DNA of 64,000 nucleotides from Podocnemis expansa (Eukaryota; Chordata; Testudines; Podocnemididae), in NCBI GenBank assembly GCA_007922195.1, contig ML681995.1, forward strand, positions 13,509,879-13,573,878. Direction: 5' to 3'. Below are positions 10,711 to 22,749 of this stretch, one piece after another. Made by a program: the position numbers and the translations under genes. The first letter of the stretch is position 1. Each line of letters opens with the position of its first letter. The notes under the pieces were generated by a model that was not told the DNA's origin, searched no databases, and saw only the letters and a program-made list of their open reading frames with translations.

Positions 10711-11821
10711 TTAGAATGATTAGTATGTTTTATTCTCAGTGGTAGTCCCAAGACAAGCAAAAGCCATCTCCAGTGCAACTCCATCTTTCTATGTCTTGGC
10801 AGATTTATTTACACACTTGGGTAAGAGAGACAGCTTAAAATAATCAAGTCACTATTTATTTTGTCCGTCCTTGGATCTGTTTGCCACATAAGAAATCTGT
10901 TCACTCTTTATGCAGTAAAATATAGTTTTAAGACACCTGCTCCAGTGTTGGTATGAAGGATTAAGTAAACTGGACACACCTTAGAGCATCTTACCACTGT
11001 AATATAAGGAGAGGTGGTTTCAGAGCTTGGTGGTCAGTTTTTTGTTTTTGTTTTTGTTTTTTTTTTTAAGTATTCATTGCAAAGTGTTTGGCATCCTACT
11101 TCTCAAGCTGCCAAGACTCAAATGTGGGATGCAACATGTGACTTAGAACATGCCTACAATACAGTCAGATATACTTGTGGTACATATAGACATTAATCTG
11201 CATCTGCTTGTGATGAAGTCACACCTTTGACTGCAGTGTAGACCTGTTCTGTGAGGGATGCTTACCATTATGCCTACAGAAAAATATAAAATGCTGTGAG
11301 ACTCCTTGCTTTAATGTAAATTGCTACCTGTTTAGGATTTTCTGACACGAGTAATGTTCATCAGTGCTTGAAACCTAAGTCACTTTGGGGTTCAGATGAT
11401 TGATATTCCTCAAAATTAAGTACATGTGTGAGGCATGGGTGGCATCTTAGCACATGACCCAGCAGACTTTGAAATCATTGGTAAGGTCTTCAGTGACTTT
11501 CATGGAAGATGTAACAGGCTCTTGGTTATGTTCAGTGTTGGCTTAGCTTTTCATCCTCACTGCCTTTATGCATTACATTTTGAAGTTGTTGGCACAAAGT
11601 TTGTCCTTTTGGTGTTTATGTATCAGTATCTTTTTTTTTTTTTTGTCCAGTTTTTTGTTTCCCATGTAAAGAATCTTTTTTCAAATACTTACAAATACTA
11701 TTATGAAAGAAAAAGGAATCCATGGAGTTGCCATCATAGCCATTTGCTTCTACGTTGCTGGGACAGCTGTCTCTGTCATGGTTGCACATATTGATGTTTA
11801 TGTTGCCTGTCTTCTCTTATT
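9481..11821. other. No recognised gene or repeat family; A28 tract
   Basis: AT-rich, apparently unique sequence. It includes a 28-base A run at 10680-10707 and short T runs near 11055 and 11630. Short ORFs are present but have no recognisable motif or codon pattern. Confidence 0.4.
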
Positions 11822-12245
11822 GACTGTCTACATTAGAGGGCTTTATTAAGATGGCTTAATAAGGTCTACTTTAAGCTGGCTTAAAGTAGACCTTATTAAA
11901 TTGGCTTAGAGCATCCACACTCAAAATGCCAAAGGACTGCCCATGCCCACACTGGCAGTTGCTAGGTTGCCCTAGGAGTGGTAGCTGGCCCCCAATGCAC
12001 CACAGCAGACATACCCCACACTCTGGGCTACTCCTTTTACTACAGGAGAAGTGAGTGAGCACACCACCCTCCATACTGTATGTGGCAACAGGGAGGTCAG
12101 GCAGCCTGATGGAGCCCACTGATGTGCCAGCACAGCACTCCACACCCTCTGTGCATTGGCCAGACTCCTCCAGCTCTGGAGCAAGTGCTGCTGGGCAACT
12201 GCCAGTGGAGGGGCAGGGTGCAGCAGTTGTCAAGATGTGAACACT
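11822..12245. mobile_element. MITE-like element with a perfect hairpin near its left end
   Basis: The left edge has tgtctacatt, and the body has TTAA-rich words (gcttaataagg). A GC-richer middle follows. The right limit is uncertain. The tgtctac start is shared with the other Harbinger-like MITEs in the window. Confidence 0.4.
11856..11899. repeat. Perfect 21-bp inverted repeat with 2-base loop
   Basis: Arms 11856-11876 and 11879-11899 are exact reverse complements, separated only by TG. Pairing stops at the next outer base. Confidence 0.95.
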
Positions 12246-12369
12246 GGGAAACAGCACAGAGGAAGATTATGTCAAATCACTTGTTGTAATGGGAAAGAAA
12301 TCCATAGTCCATGATTTAATCTGCTTTCACAATCAGGAAAAGCTAGCAGCTTTTCTTTCTATGTGCTGT

Positions 12370-12590
12370 TTTCCCAGTGTTTGAATCTTAACTGCTTTGA
12401 TTTGCTGTTACTGTGACCTGATCCTATGCCTTACTTTCCCCTGCATTTATTTCCTACCATTCTGGAAGTTTCCCCCATCTTCAAACCATCTGACAAAGTG
12501 GGATTTTTCTTCCATGAAAGCTCATGCAATAAATAAATCTGTTTAGTCTTAAACAGTGACTCAGGACTCCTTGTTTGTTTTACGATATCT
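12370..12590 (+). mobile_element. Penelope-like 3' end
   Basis: Aligns with 20380-20590. Shared blocks in order are tttgctgtta(c), ccctgcatttat, gtgggattttt(c)t, ccatgaaagctcatg, and tttagtctt leading to aggactccttgtttgtttt. It is a 5'-truncated copy without coding sequence, ending directly at a purine-rich minisatellite. Confidence 0.6.
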
Positions 12591-12596
12591 GGGGGG

Positions 12597-12885
12597 TCAC
12601 GCTGAGAAGGGGAGGTGGGGTTGGCCTGGATAATGGGAGAGGCACATAGGGTTGGGCTGAGAAGGGGAAGGGGAGACATGGAGTTGGGCTGCAGAAGGCA
12701 AGCGGAGAGACACGGGGGGGGGGGGGGGGTTGGGCTAGAGAAGGGGAGAGAGCCACAGGGTTGGACTGGAGAACGGGAGAGGAGGGATTGGGCTGAGAAA
12801 GGGGAAAGACGCCAGATTGGATCGGGGGAAGGAGAGAGATGCTGAGAAGGTGGAAAGATGCTGGATCAGGTTGAGGAACGTGGGG
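12597..12885. repeat. Purine-rich minisatellite
   Basis: About nine degenerate units of roughly 30 bp, each built on gttgggctgagaagggg followed by a variable gagag tract, begin at about 12600, 12620, 12652, 12683, 12730, 12760, 12787, 12816 and 12841. The plus strand is almost all G and A, and includes G16 at 12714-12729. Confidence 0.8.
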
Positions 12886-12949
12886 AGTTTGGATACAGTG
12901 CTCACAGCTGGGAATGCTCCCAGCTGTTTTGTGCCTTCTCTCCATCTCC

Positions 12950-13505
12950 ATGTTTTCTTTGGTTAGGAGGTCAATTAAGTTGACATGGCAAGCCCTGTGC
13001 CACATTGCCTTATGTCACCTTAATAAAGTTGACTTTACAAGTAGAAGTTATAAAGTCAACTTTTGCTGTCTTGCAGTGCAGCATGGGCTTTATTTAAGTT
13101 GACTTAAAGGCATGTAAACATGGCCATTTTTTTTGTGTTGATCTTTCAGAAGATGGCTGCCTCAGTCTGGGTCAACAGGAATTCTGGTGCTGGCACAGTG
13201 CAAAGCAGGTGTCTTATTCCCAGAGATGCCACCATTGAGGCCCTGGTTTATACTCACAGAACTTCTTGGTGGCAGTTGATGGCAGATGTGCAAGGCGCAC
13301 AAAATATATTGCATATCTGCCAATGACATGCTAGGGTAAGCTGGCCACAATTTCTTAATGGTCAGCTCATAGAAACTCCACTCCTGGGGCTTGAGTTTCT
13401 ATGACAACATAGAGCAATTTGATGGGTTCATACTACTGAATCACACCCAGAAGATTGCACTGACAGTGGCAATTTTGCTGCTGTCTGTGTGGACGTACCC
13501 TAGGA
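12950..13505. mobile_element. MITE-like element, relative of 52920-53444
   Basis: The left half has repeated aagttgac and ttaagttgacttaa words. The right half ends gacagtggcaattttgctgctgtctgtgtggacgta, close to gacaacagcgattttgctgccgtcagtaaagaca near the end of the element at 52920-53444. Exact limits are not defined. Confidence 0.5.
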
Positions 13506-15921
13506 CTTGAGGGTTGTCATTGTGGTGCTACCATGCCTTCACAGCTGAGAGAAAACTTTGCTAATCTTCTAAACTAGAATCTAATCCTTCTGCCCCTTCA
13601 GGCTCCAGAGCCCAAGGCACTACCTGAATCACAACAGCAAACCACTATCCACACAGGTATTTTTAGGGTGCTAGCCCAAGTCTTGTAATGCTGGCTGGCA
13701 AGTTCACACCCACTCACTCCAAGCTTAGGTGAAGATGTACTCTGACTAATCAGAATGTTCCTTTGGATGACTGGTTTGGCCTTTCAGAAAATGCCAGAAG
13801 TATGGATCCATTCTTAATGATGCGCAGTTGGGCCCTCTCCCCTGAAAGACAAAAATCCTCAGCCCTATCATGAAATAAATGGGAGATGGGGACAGGGTAT
13901 GGTGAAGGACAAAGATAGGGCACCCTGTGAAGACGGGGATGAAGAGAAATTATTGGAACTGGGGGAGAGAACCTAAAGGAGAAAAAGGGACATTTGTAAG
14001 ATGTCCTCATCCTCCAGAGTGTTGATTTGCTATTTCAGTGGCAACTTCTGACTCTTCATTAATTTTCTGAATAGTCCAGGAAACTTAAAGGAAAGAAAGG
14101 ATAAGTGGAAGGAAAGGAAAGAAAAGAAATGACATTTACCACCTCTTCTCTTCCATAGTCCCTTGCCTTTCTACCAGGTTTTTTTTTTTTCCCCAAAGTA
14201 CAAGAATATGTGGCATAAATCACTATGACACTGATTAAAGTTTTAATCATAAAAAATGAATGAGACTTCTGAGAACAGTAAGATGCTTCAGCTGTGTGCA
14301 TTAGCAGGTTACTACTGTGCATCTTGGGTGGCTGAAGACAGTTGGCTTTCAGCCTTTCCCTCAGCACATAAGAGGCGTGCACCAATGACTGACTAATGCA
14401 CATCCTTTTTGGGTTTACTGGTTACTCGTCTATGTTTTGGCTACTGGCCAAATTCTCTCTCTGTCTTTCACAGATGCACACACTTACCCAAACTAACACA
14501 CACTGTATTGAAAGCAATGGCAAAAGAAGACTGGGATGTAAGTAAGCTCTGTTCAATTACCACCCCTGCCACTGACTACTTGTGTGGTCATGGGCAAGTC
14601 GTCTTTCTGTGCCTCAGGGATGATGATTGTTGTCTTTTCAACTTACACTGTAAGCTATTCAGCTCAAGGGCTGTCTTACTGTGTATCTGCGCAATAACTT
14701 GTGCAAAGTGGTGCTGACCTTCTCTGGGTTTGTAAAAACTAATACAAATTAATTGTAATGGAGTAGCACCCACAGAAGTCCAAACTGAATTTCTGCCTAT
14801 ACACTTTATCTATTCTCTAAGGAAAATGGATTCCTCCAGTTCCTCTGAAATTTCTTCTAAGCTAAGTAATAAAATTATTTCACTTACCTTTCACGTTGCA
14901 CTGTCCTATAGATACCCTTGTTTAGATGGAATGTAGAAGTTGATCAAAAAAATCTCTTCTGAGTTGTCACACTTACAGATATGACCTCCATCATATCTGT
15001 GCAAACTTGTAGGGAAGTCCTGGTGCGTATATTTTGAAAAATATGCTACATGTAATATTGTTGTATCAAAATTAAAAGGATTTAGTGAGACACTACAAGT
15101 AACAACTCCAGCACCACAGGCAGGACTTATATGCCTAACCAACTCCCCAGCCAGATACAACCACATAACAGGTTGTCATTGTCTTATTTTGCTAAGGCTG
15201 TGATATAGAAACATCTATTGGTGGAGATGCTGTGCACACTGATCAGTGCAGGAACATTGTTTAAAATAGTTAAGGAAGTCACACAGTGCAATGGGAACGT
15301 CTTGTTCTCATCATCGGGCATATTGTTTTTTGCCATTTAAGATTAAAACACATATGGAACTCGCTTTAATATGTCACTTATTTTCTGAGTTGTTGAGGCC
15401 CAGACTCAGTTGGGATGTCACATTAATTCTGTGTAAGACTTGGGGAGCAGGCAGGTTGGTTTGAATTAGCTTTAGCTATGTTATCTCCAGTAAATGTCTC
15501 TACTACAGTAGTCATCTGTTTGGAGCCCCGGAGCAATTCTGGACTTTTTTACTTGTCACTTCACTATCAGAACTGAAATGATTAATATTCACAGAAAAAA
15601 ATAGATTCTCCCACAGCAATTCATCCTTTCTGTTTGTTTGAGAACGGAGCCTTCTGCATGTGTTATATGTACCTGCTAGAACTATTTCTGGGAAACAAGG
15701 AAGCATATTTCTGAAAGTGCTACAAATATCCATGCTTAGGCATGGAGATTATCTAGATTTCTGCCTCACATACTGGTCTGTACCTTTTTAGTCCTGATTA
15801 TTCTCTTATTTATAGTTGAGGAATGACACCTTTGATGGAGTGACATCATGTGGGAGCAGAATGGGTTCCTTTGTAGCTCTGCAAAGTGATGGCTTTGATG
15901 CATATTACTTGTTTGACTGAA
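13506..15921. other. No recognised gene or repeat family
   Basis: AT-rich, apparently unique sequence with a T12 run near 14180. Short ORFs of up to about 114 codons have no recognisable motif. Confidence 0.4.
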
Positions 15922-16124
15922 GAGATTTCTACACATACAGCACGGCCGTGCATCTGACAGAGATGCTGTACGCTGATGGGAGCGAGCTCTCCTGTCAATA
16001 TAACAGAACCACCTGCAAGTGGTGCTTATGTTAGTGTAACTTATGTTGCTCAAGGGTGAGTAGTTCATTCATATTTCTGAAGGACATAGCTTGAGCTGAT
16101 GTAAGCTGTAGTGGAGACATGGCT
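15922..16124. mobile_element. Probable MITE
   Basis: Ends resemble each other in inverted orientation: ttctacacatacagc on the left against gctgtagtggagacat on the right. The GC-richer interior is unlike its flanks. No target duplication was identified. Confidence 0.4.
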
Positions 16125-19100
16125 GTTTTGTGTTGTCTATAGAGAGGCTGACAGGTGTGAAGAGGGTCAGATGTGATCAACCTGGTCTTAGCCGAACTAG
16201 TCATCAAGTTTTAAGTTGGTTTTAAAGACTAGGATCTTAGGCACTTAAAGTGTTTGACAAAGTACTGTATAGAGAACCTAGGTCTTTCAGGTCAACAGGA
16301 ACTGTTCACTGCTTTTAAAATGAGACCATTGATTGAGAGCCTGAATGTGGATCTAAGGTATCAGTTTCTTACCTGGACAGTGTATTTATGTGACTTTTTA
16401 AAACCCTTTATAAGATGGGACCAAAGGTCTAAATCGAAGCCCATTGAAATTGATGGCAGTTTTTCTATTGGCTTCAATGCAGATGCACCAGAAACTCCCT
16501 AGAAGTGGTTTTGTGTCGGGTCTGTCTCTTGCACCTGAATTGTGGCCTTCCCCCCTGCCACCTCTTTCCCCTGAGGCCATCTCTCATCCCCCGCCCCCTG
16601 CACCCTGCTTGCTCTTCTCTGGTCTCCTGTTGTTTATCCTTAAAATGGGTAAAAAGGGGGAAAGCATAAATCTCCCACTTCTAAAAGTAATGGGACTATG
16701 GCCGCCTCCCTGCCCCAGCCCCCCACCCCGTTTCCAGCTTCAGTGACATCAGAGACATGAGCTTGGGTTCCAACAAAAAGCCCCTTTTGAAGCTTCACTC
16801 CTGAACTGGGTAGGTGGTCATTTCTTTAACTATTAAGGAATTGGTTTTGCAGAAACCATTGCCCCTTGATGGCAAAGATGTTTCCATTTTCCATCCCTTT
16901 CATCTAAATTTAAAAAATATACTTTTACTGGCTTATAACAGATTTCAATTAATTAACTCCTTTTGTAGGGATAAACTTTGTTGCTAATGTTACTGTAGAA
17001 TGCCTTGAAATGTTTTTGCATGATGGGGTACAAAAGTGTAAGATGGTGAAATTCTTTGAAATGGAAACAGGTTACCAGTGGAGCGCACAAGGGTAAGATC
17101 ATACCATGAAGGGAAAGAGCAGTCCATATTTTGAGAGAGACCTTGATTTCTCCTCTCCACAGCACAGATCATGTAAAACAGGAGTGACTCCTTTTGAAGT
17201 CAATGGGTCAGATCTTCAGCTGGTCTAAATCAGTGTTACTCCTGCCTCAGATACAAAACTGGAAGCAATGATAATAGAATCAAGCCCAATATGAATGAGG
17301 CCCCAAGTGTGAGACTGGCTGATGGACACCTAGGAGAACGCAAGTCCCTTGTTGTTAACTTATGAGTGATCTGTGCCCATCTGAGAAGCCATGAGCACAG
17401 ACAAACTGAAGTAGGGGAGCTAGGGATGGGGGCATGTTCAAAGCCTCCCAAACCAAGTCTTTTTGCTTGTGTGGGCCGTTACCACCATGCCTGTCCCAGA
17501 GAGGGGTCATGTACATGCATGCCCTACTGGAGTGGTTCAGGGGCCAGTTCAGTTTCAGAGCTGTCCCTTGGCTCTTCTGGGCTGGGGCTGCTTTTCACTG
17601 CTCTTTCACTGTCTCTTCAGCTGATGAAAACACCTGCTTTCCAAGTACTAGGGTATTGGAGGAGGTTTCTTCTGACCTGAAATCCCAGAAACCAAAGTAT
17701 GCCTCTAGGGCAAGGGCAGCCGCAGGACTCAGGGTCAGGGATCCACACTGGTGTTTTGAATTTGATCATGGATGTACTGGGGCTGAGTCAGCCTGAGCAG
17801 AAAAGTGGCTGGTTCTATGCCCACTTAAGGGTCAAATTCTGACATGTGTGCAATCGATTTCAGTGAGACTAGGAATGATAAGGTATCAACATTTTATTGA
17901 TGTTCCTAATGTACAGCAGCAACCGAAGGAGGTATAGGAAGATTTTATCCTCTGTCAGTGAACCAGCCAATAATCCAAGCGGATAATGCAGGCAACTGTA
18001 AAACAATAAACCTGGGATGAGTACTTGGCTGAAGGAAGCACACTGGTGGGGGTGGAACATGCTCGAAAGGTACTTCAGAAGATATTTTCCAAGTCTTCAC
18101 CCAGTCCATTGGTAAAGTCCAACTGGCTTCTGAGATGTAATAATTGCAGCGATATAATTCAGCCTGAATGAATTTGTATTTGTCCAACAGAAGAAATGGC
18201 TTTGTACCTTGGCAAGAATTTTATATTGAGTGTGTAGGCTATTTATTTAACTAGCAACAAGATTATTTTTGGTGGGGGGAGACTGCAATGTCTGATAGGC
18301 CATATGACGTCAGACTTCAAGAACATCCTAGAAGAAAAGGTGAAAGTGGCTGAGCAAAAGGTTCTTGCAGATGAGAAGTGATAAAAATGAGCTTGTGCTG
18401 GAGAGGGTTTAATAAATGCAAGCAAAATAAATGGGAGTTTAGTTCTAAAACTTAAGACTAAACAGAGAATTCAGACAAAACACTTTATTGTCATATGGCT
18501 GGATTGTGTTACCTTCTCTCCCACTGAATAGCATCATGTATAGTCCCACTGAAAGCAGTAGGGCTGTATGGGGGATGGGGGGAAGGCTATCAGAATTTGA
18601 CCACTGATGATAGGAGATGCTGTTTTCTTTTTCAGTGACTGCAGTGAGGGTTATGCCAAGAATCCATTTGCCTGGAAAGATCCACAATATATTGCCATGT
18701 AAGGTAGTCAGAAAAAACAATATGAATTTTGGTTGGGAAGAAAGTATGTAGAGGGTCACAGAGACAAAAGGAACTGGCTGAAAATACACCTGTAGGGTTA
18801 AGTGGCCTTTTCCTGTCTGGGAAACTTTGGCGTGGCTGTAGGAGAGTGATGTGGAAACACTGAGGGCCTGATCCTCATTCACACTAAGGCCCCTTTACAT
18901 TACTTTGGCAATGAAAATATATAAGTTCACTAAAAGACTCTCTTTACATAGCCAGAACGGTAAAACCACATTTATGTAAATGAAAATCACACCCTATGAC
19001 CTCTGTTTGTTCTGTGACCATGAATACATTGGGCCTCTAAAGGACTTTCCATGGAAACAATTACCTCCCATACCCTACCTTAAAATTGTTTTATTGATGT

Positions 19101-19862
19101 TTGAAGTGTCATCTAAAAAGATGTGACATGTAAAACATTAATCACTTTTTTGCATAAGTATAAAGGAACAGTTAACACCTTTTGTAGAAAGGTCTCATAA
19201 CTATTACTAGCTAACTCCATAGTGACAATAAATAAATTGAGAGCAAACTAGATCCTCACTCATCTACCTTCTTCAGTAGTGCTGTTTGAGCAAAACCCAT
19301 GCACTTCCATTTGTTATAACATTTTTACACACACACCACACACACACTTTTCATTTAACAGTTTGAGTTCTTAAGTATAGGAAGTAATGACAAGCTATGC
19401 TCAGACAACAGTATTTGCATAATGGGTATACAGAAATAACATCTAGCAGCCTGGTGCTATTATAAAATAGTGTGTGCTCCATGCAGAATACCATAATAAA
19501 CCCATTGTTACTGGGGAGCTCTGCCTGATGCAATTGGATCTGTGGAGTTCTCTTGGAAGGCAATGGATTGTGACACTTGTTATGGCTGCAGCCTGAGGCA
19601 GACAAAGAACACAGTTAAGGAGCATTTGGAGGCAGATGCAGTCGTCATACTCCAGACCTTGAAACCAAAATTAAATCAAGTCCCTAGTTGTTGTTCTGCT
19701 CTAACCCAAATGATTCATGGAGGTGCATGCATGAGATGAACATTGAACATCTCACCCTTAATGCATTTATCCTTATTAAAGTAAGTCCAGGGATAGCTTC
19801 CAGATGCAGTCATAGATAACCATTTCATTATTATGGTGAAGGGAACTCACTGAAGTGTAGCT
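16125..19862. other. No recognised gene; short CA repeat
   Basis: Apparently unique sequence with scattered low-complexity tracts, including a broken (ca)n at 19327-19348. Scraps such as cccactgaaagcagtagggct (18544-18564) resemble the ancient amniote 'cattgaaatcaatgg' repeats but are too short to classify. Confidence 0.4.
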
Positions 19863-20610
19863 AAACAAACAAGGAGTCTGTGGCACTTTTAAAGACTAAC
19901 AAATTTAGTTATCACGTGAGCTTTTGTGGGAGAGAATCCCACTTTGTCAGATGCTTGAAAATGAGGAACTGACAGAATGGGAGTAAAATAAACACAGGAA
20001 AGTGTAAGTAGTCCATCCAGACTCAGTCACCTGTTCATCCACTAATGTGATTTATGCTGTCATATGCCAGAAATGCCCCCTTGCCTTATATAGTGGACAG
20101 ACAAGACAGTTTCTACACAAAACAATAAATGGGCATAAATCTGACATAAGAAATGACAAGATTAAAAAAACCAATAGGGGAACATTTTAATCTCCCTGCT
20201 CATTCCATTGCTGATTTGTCAATAGCAGTGCTCAAACAAATGTATAACAAAACAAAGATTCAAAGAGAAAATGGCAGGGGGCTCAGGCCTGAATAAAGAA
20301 TGAGTTCTTTTCCCATTTTAACATGTAATTTTGCTTTCCTTGCCCCCCCGTCCACTTCCCAGCTAATTGCTGTACTCCACTATTGGAATCCTAACAACTC
20401 CTTTGATTTCTCTGTTACAGTCTGACCAAATCTTATGACTTGTGTTTCCCTGCATTTATTTTGCTCTCATTCTGTAAGTGCCCTATCTTTGAGCATCTGA
20501 TGATGTGGGATTTTCTCCCATGAAAGCTCATGTGACAAATTAAATTTGTTTAGTCTTTAAAAGTGCCACAGGAGACCTTGTTAGTTTTGTTGGACTAGAC
20601 TAACAGGGCT
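19863..20610 (+). mobile_element. Penelope-like element with inverted terminal segments
   Basis: A segment of about 90 bp at 19868-19954 reappears in inverted orientation at 20492-20582: cttttaaagactaacaaa against tttagtctttaaaag, and gagcttttgtgggagag against tctcccatgaaagctc. Between them, on the plus strand, is a GIY-YIG-like coding remnant. Penelope-like elements encode RT plus a C-terminal GIY-YIG nuclease and often carry partial terminal copies in either orientation (family knowledge). RT is absent, so this is a 5'-truncated, rearranged copy. Confidence 0.6.
20044..20160 (+). pseudogene. GIY-YIG endonuclease remnant of a Penelope-like element
   Basis: Thirty-nine codons read without a stop. 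They begin NVIYAVICQKCP and continue through LYSGQT to NGHKSDIRN. The V-I-Y block corresponds to the GIY strand, Y-S-G-Q-T to the YIG strand, and H-x2-D-I to the following conserved His region. A Cys-x2-Cys pair lies between the first two, as in nucleases of Penelope-like elements (family knowledge). The expected basic residue after GQT is not clear. Stops appear immediately downstream (near 20185 and 20215). No RT domain precedes it. Confidence 0.55.
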
Positions 20611-20885
20611 TCCCCTTTGGAACTTGGTGTCAAATATAGCTGTAAGAAAAAGGACGAAATCGATTAATTTGTGTCTGATGTCATCTGCTTGTCTCTCGGT
20701 TCAACGTATTTGGCTATCATGCAATCCATGGGCCCCATTGCTCTTCCATTTATAAAAGTGATAGGCTGTGAGGAGTTGTTTTCAGACCCCAAAATTCTTA
20801 TTTCCTTAGCAAGGTGGGTTGTGAGGAGAGAGGATAACAACAAGACACTCCCAAAGCATGTGCTGTCTCCATAACACTTCATCAC
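20611..20885. other. Unassigned sequence between the Penelope-like and Gmr1-like elements
   Basis: About 275 bases without a recognised family. It begins where the Penelope 3' end stops and finishes where the integrase tail of the Gmr1-like element stops. It may be host sequence or a displaced 3' part of that element. Confidence 0.35.
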
Positions 20886-21870
20886 TTGGAGACCACAGGA
20901 GGGTAACTCCTGCCTCCTATGGCCATGTGTTTACTCCCTGCTGTGAGTACCAGCACCATCACTTGATCACCGGGTTGGAACCTCCATATCATTGCTTGGT
21001 GATTGTAATGGCTCTACTGGGCTTTCTGGACCTTTTCCAGGTGGTCCTGTGCTATGGTAGTGACTCAGGCAATTCTGTCCCACATCTTTACTTACATGGT
21101 CAATGACATTGTGTCCCTGGATAGGCTGTTCCTCCCAGTCGTCTTCTGTGATGCCCAGAATGTCATGGGGATGGCGACCATACAACAATACAAAAGGGAG
21201 AATCCAGTAGATGCCTGGGGGACCTCTAATTGCAAACGTTAGGTACGGCAGTAAGGTGTCCCAATCTCTTCCATCATGACTCACCACCTTCCTGACCAGG
21301 GCTTTCAGTGTCCCATTGAATTGCTCCACGAGGCCATCTGTCTGGGGGGTGGTAGACTGATGTTCATAGAGCGTGGTCATGTAGTATCTTGCACATATCT
21401 TTCATCAGTTTGGATACAAAAGCTGTTTTTTGATCTGTTAGGATCTTCTTGGGAATTCCTACTCTGGAGAAAATCTGAACCAATTCTCATGCTATTGTTT
21501 TGGATGGCGTGTTGCATAGGGATATAGCTTCTGGGTACCCGATGGCATAGTTCAGCACCACAAGCACATACGGATGTCTGTGGACTGACTTCTCTGGAGG
21601 GCCTGTCAGGTCCACGGTGATCCCCTCAAATGGAACCTCAGTGATTGGCAGTGGCACAAGTGGAGCCTGTAAGTGTGGCTGAGGGCTATGGAGATGGCAC
21701 TCCAGGCAGGAAGCAGAGTACTGGTGGGTCTCCATATAGGCCCCAGCCAGAAGAAATACTACAGCATTCGATTAAGGACTTGGTCAACTCAGGTGCCTTC
21801 TGAACAAATGACCATGTGCAAGGCCTAGTACTGTCCTCTGATGCCTTTGCAGTACCAGGAGCTGTTCCAG
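20886..21870 (-). pseudogene. Integrase region of the Gmr1-like element
   Basis: In order on the minus strand: an HxxxH-type segment (GLAHGHLFRRHL, near 21800); a Cys-x2-Cys pair CLEC at 21697-21708, completing the HHCC zinc-binding domain; a PFEGITVDLTGP block with the first catalytic aspartate, followed by YVLVVLNYAIGYPEA; a damaged stretch around 21400-21480 where the second catalytic aspartate would sit; HQSTTPQTDGLVEQFNGTLK with the catalytic glutamate; DWDTLLPYLTFAIRGPP; and a PGDQVMVLV tail block near 20950. The chain requires several frame changes and contains stops. It would have inserted the element's cDNA into the genome. Confidence 0.75.
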
Positions 21871-22057
21871 CTCTTCCTCTCGTATGTGGATAACCCTATA
21901 CAGCAGGTTCTTCTAGGCAATGAAATATGGCCCTGGGTCTTTGGTCTTCCCTTCCACAGGAACGCCATTCACCTCTACCACTTCCTTCCTAATATTGTCA
22001 TATAGTGGATCATTTGCCTGGTCTTGTGTAAAGTTCCCAAGGGCAGGCCCAGTATGT

Positions 22058-22095
22058 AAGTCTTTAAAAATGCCAAAGGACTCCTTGTTTGTTTT
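22058..22095. repeat. 38-base match to a Penelope-like terminus inside the Gmr1-like element
   Basis: Reads agtctttaaaaatgcc then aaaggactccttgtttgtttt. It differs by only a few bases from the Penelope-like ends at 19863-19905 (inverted), 20551-20590 and 12550-12582. No further Penelope sequence flanks it. Confidence 0.6.
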
Positions 22096-22429
22096 AACTT
22101 CAAGGGGACTCGCTTCAGTCCTTTTCTCTGGGTTGGCCCTAGTAGAACTAAGTCCAGCTTCTGGGTCATCATCAGCCAGACATGTCCCCCTGGTGGTAGG
22201 GCACAGTGGTCATCCTACCAGGACAGCCGTTTGGCTTTGGGTTAGGATCCTGGTTCCCAGACTTTTGGCTATTCTCCATTCCTGCTCAGTCTTCTGTGGT
22301 TTTGTCAAGCTGGAGAACAGGTCCTGGGCAAATTCTGCAAAGATGGGGGGAGGGTCATCTATGGGGACTATGGTACCTGTCTTCAGGTCACCCCCTGCCT
22401 CTGATTCCAGGATCTAGAGGTCTGTTCCT

Positions 22430-22700
22430 GATGGGTGAAAGTCTTTGGCCTATGAGGACTGGATATGGTGAATTAGGGACCGATCCTGTTGTCACTCTTG
22501 TGGTATTACCCTGAATCTCAGCTTGGACTGGGATGGTTGGCTAATAATTGACTGAGCCATGCACATAAGTTATTCCAGTATGTTTGTTTGGCCTGAGACC
22601 ATTGGTCCTGTCCTATCAACTTTCCTGAGACCTGTATAACAGCACTCCCAGAGGAGTGTGGTGGTTGCTATCCCATTCATCTTAACTGGTCAGGTGTATC
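22430..22700 (-). pseudogene. Aspartic protease remnant of the Gmr1-like element
   Basis: On the minus strand a block at 22495-22448 reads VTTGSVPNSPYPVLIG, the C-terminal signature seen in retrotransposon proteases of this group. A VDRTGP-type segment lies just upstream near 22610. The active-site D-S/T-G triad is not preserved in a readable frame. It sits directly between the zinc knuckle and the integrase zinc-binding domain. Confidence 0.55.
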
Positions 22701-22749
22701 TATGTGGGGTCTAGGCAAATCATGTCACAGGACTCAGCATGGTCACCAA

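Noticed and set aside
17434..17796. Overlapping open frames on the plus strand suggesting an exon
   Set aside because: No motif, and two frames are open simultaneously, which argues for composition rather than coding.
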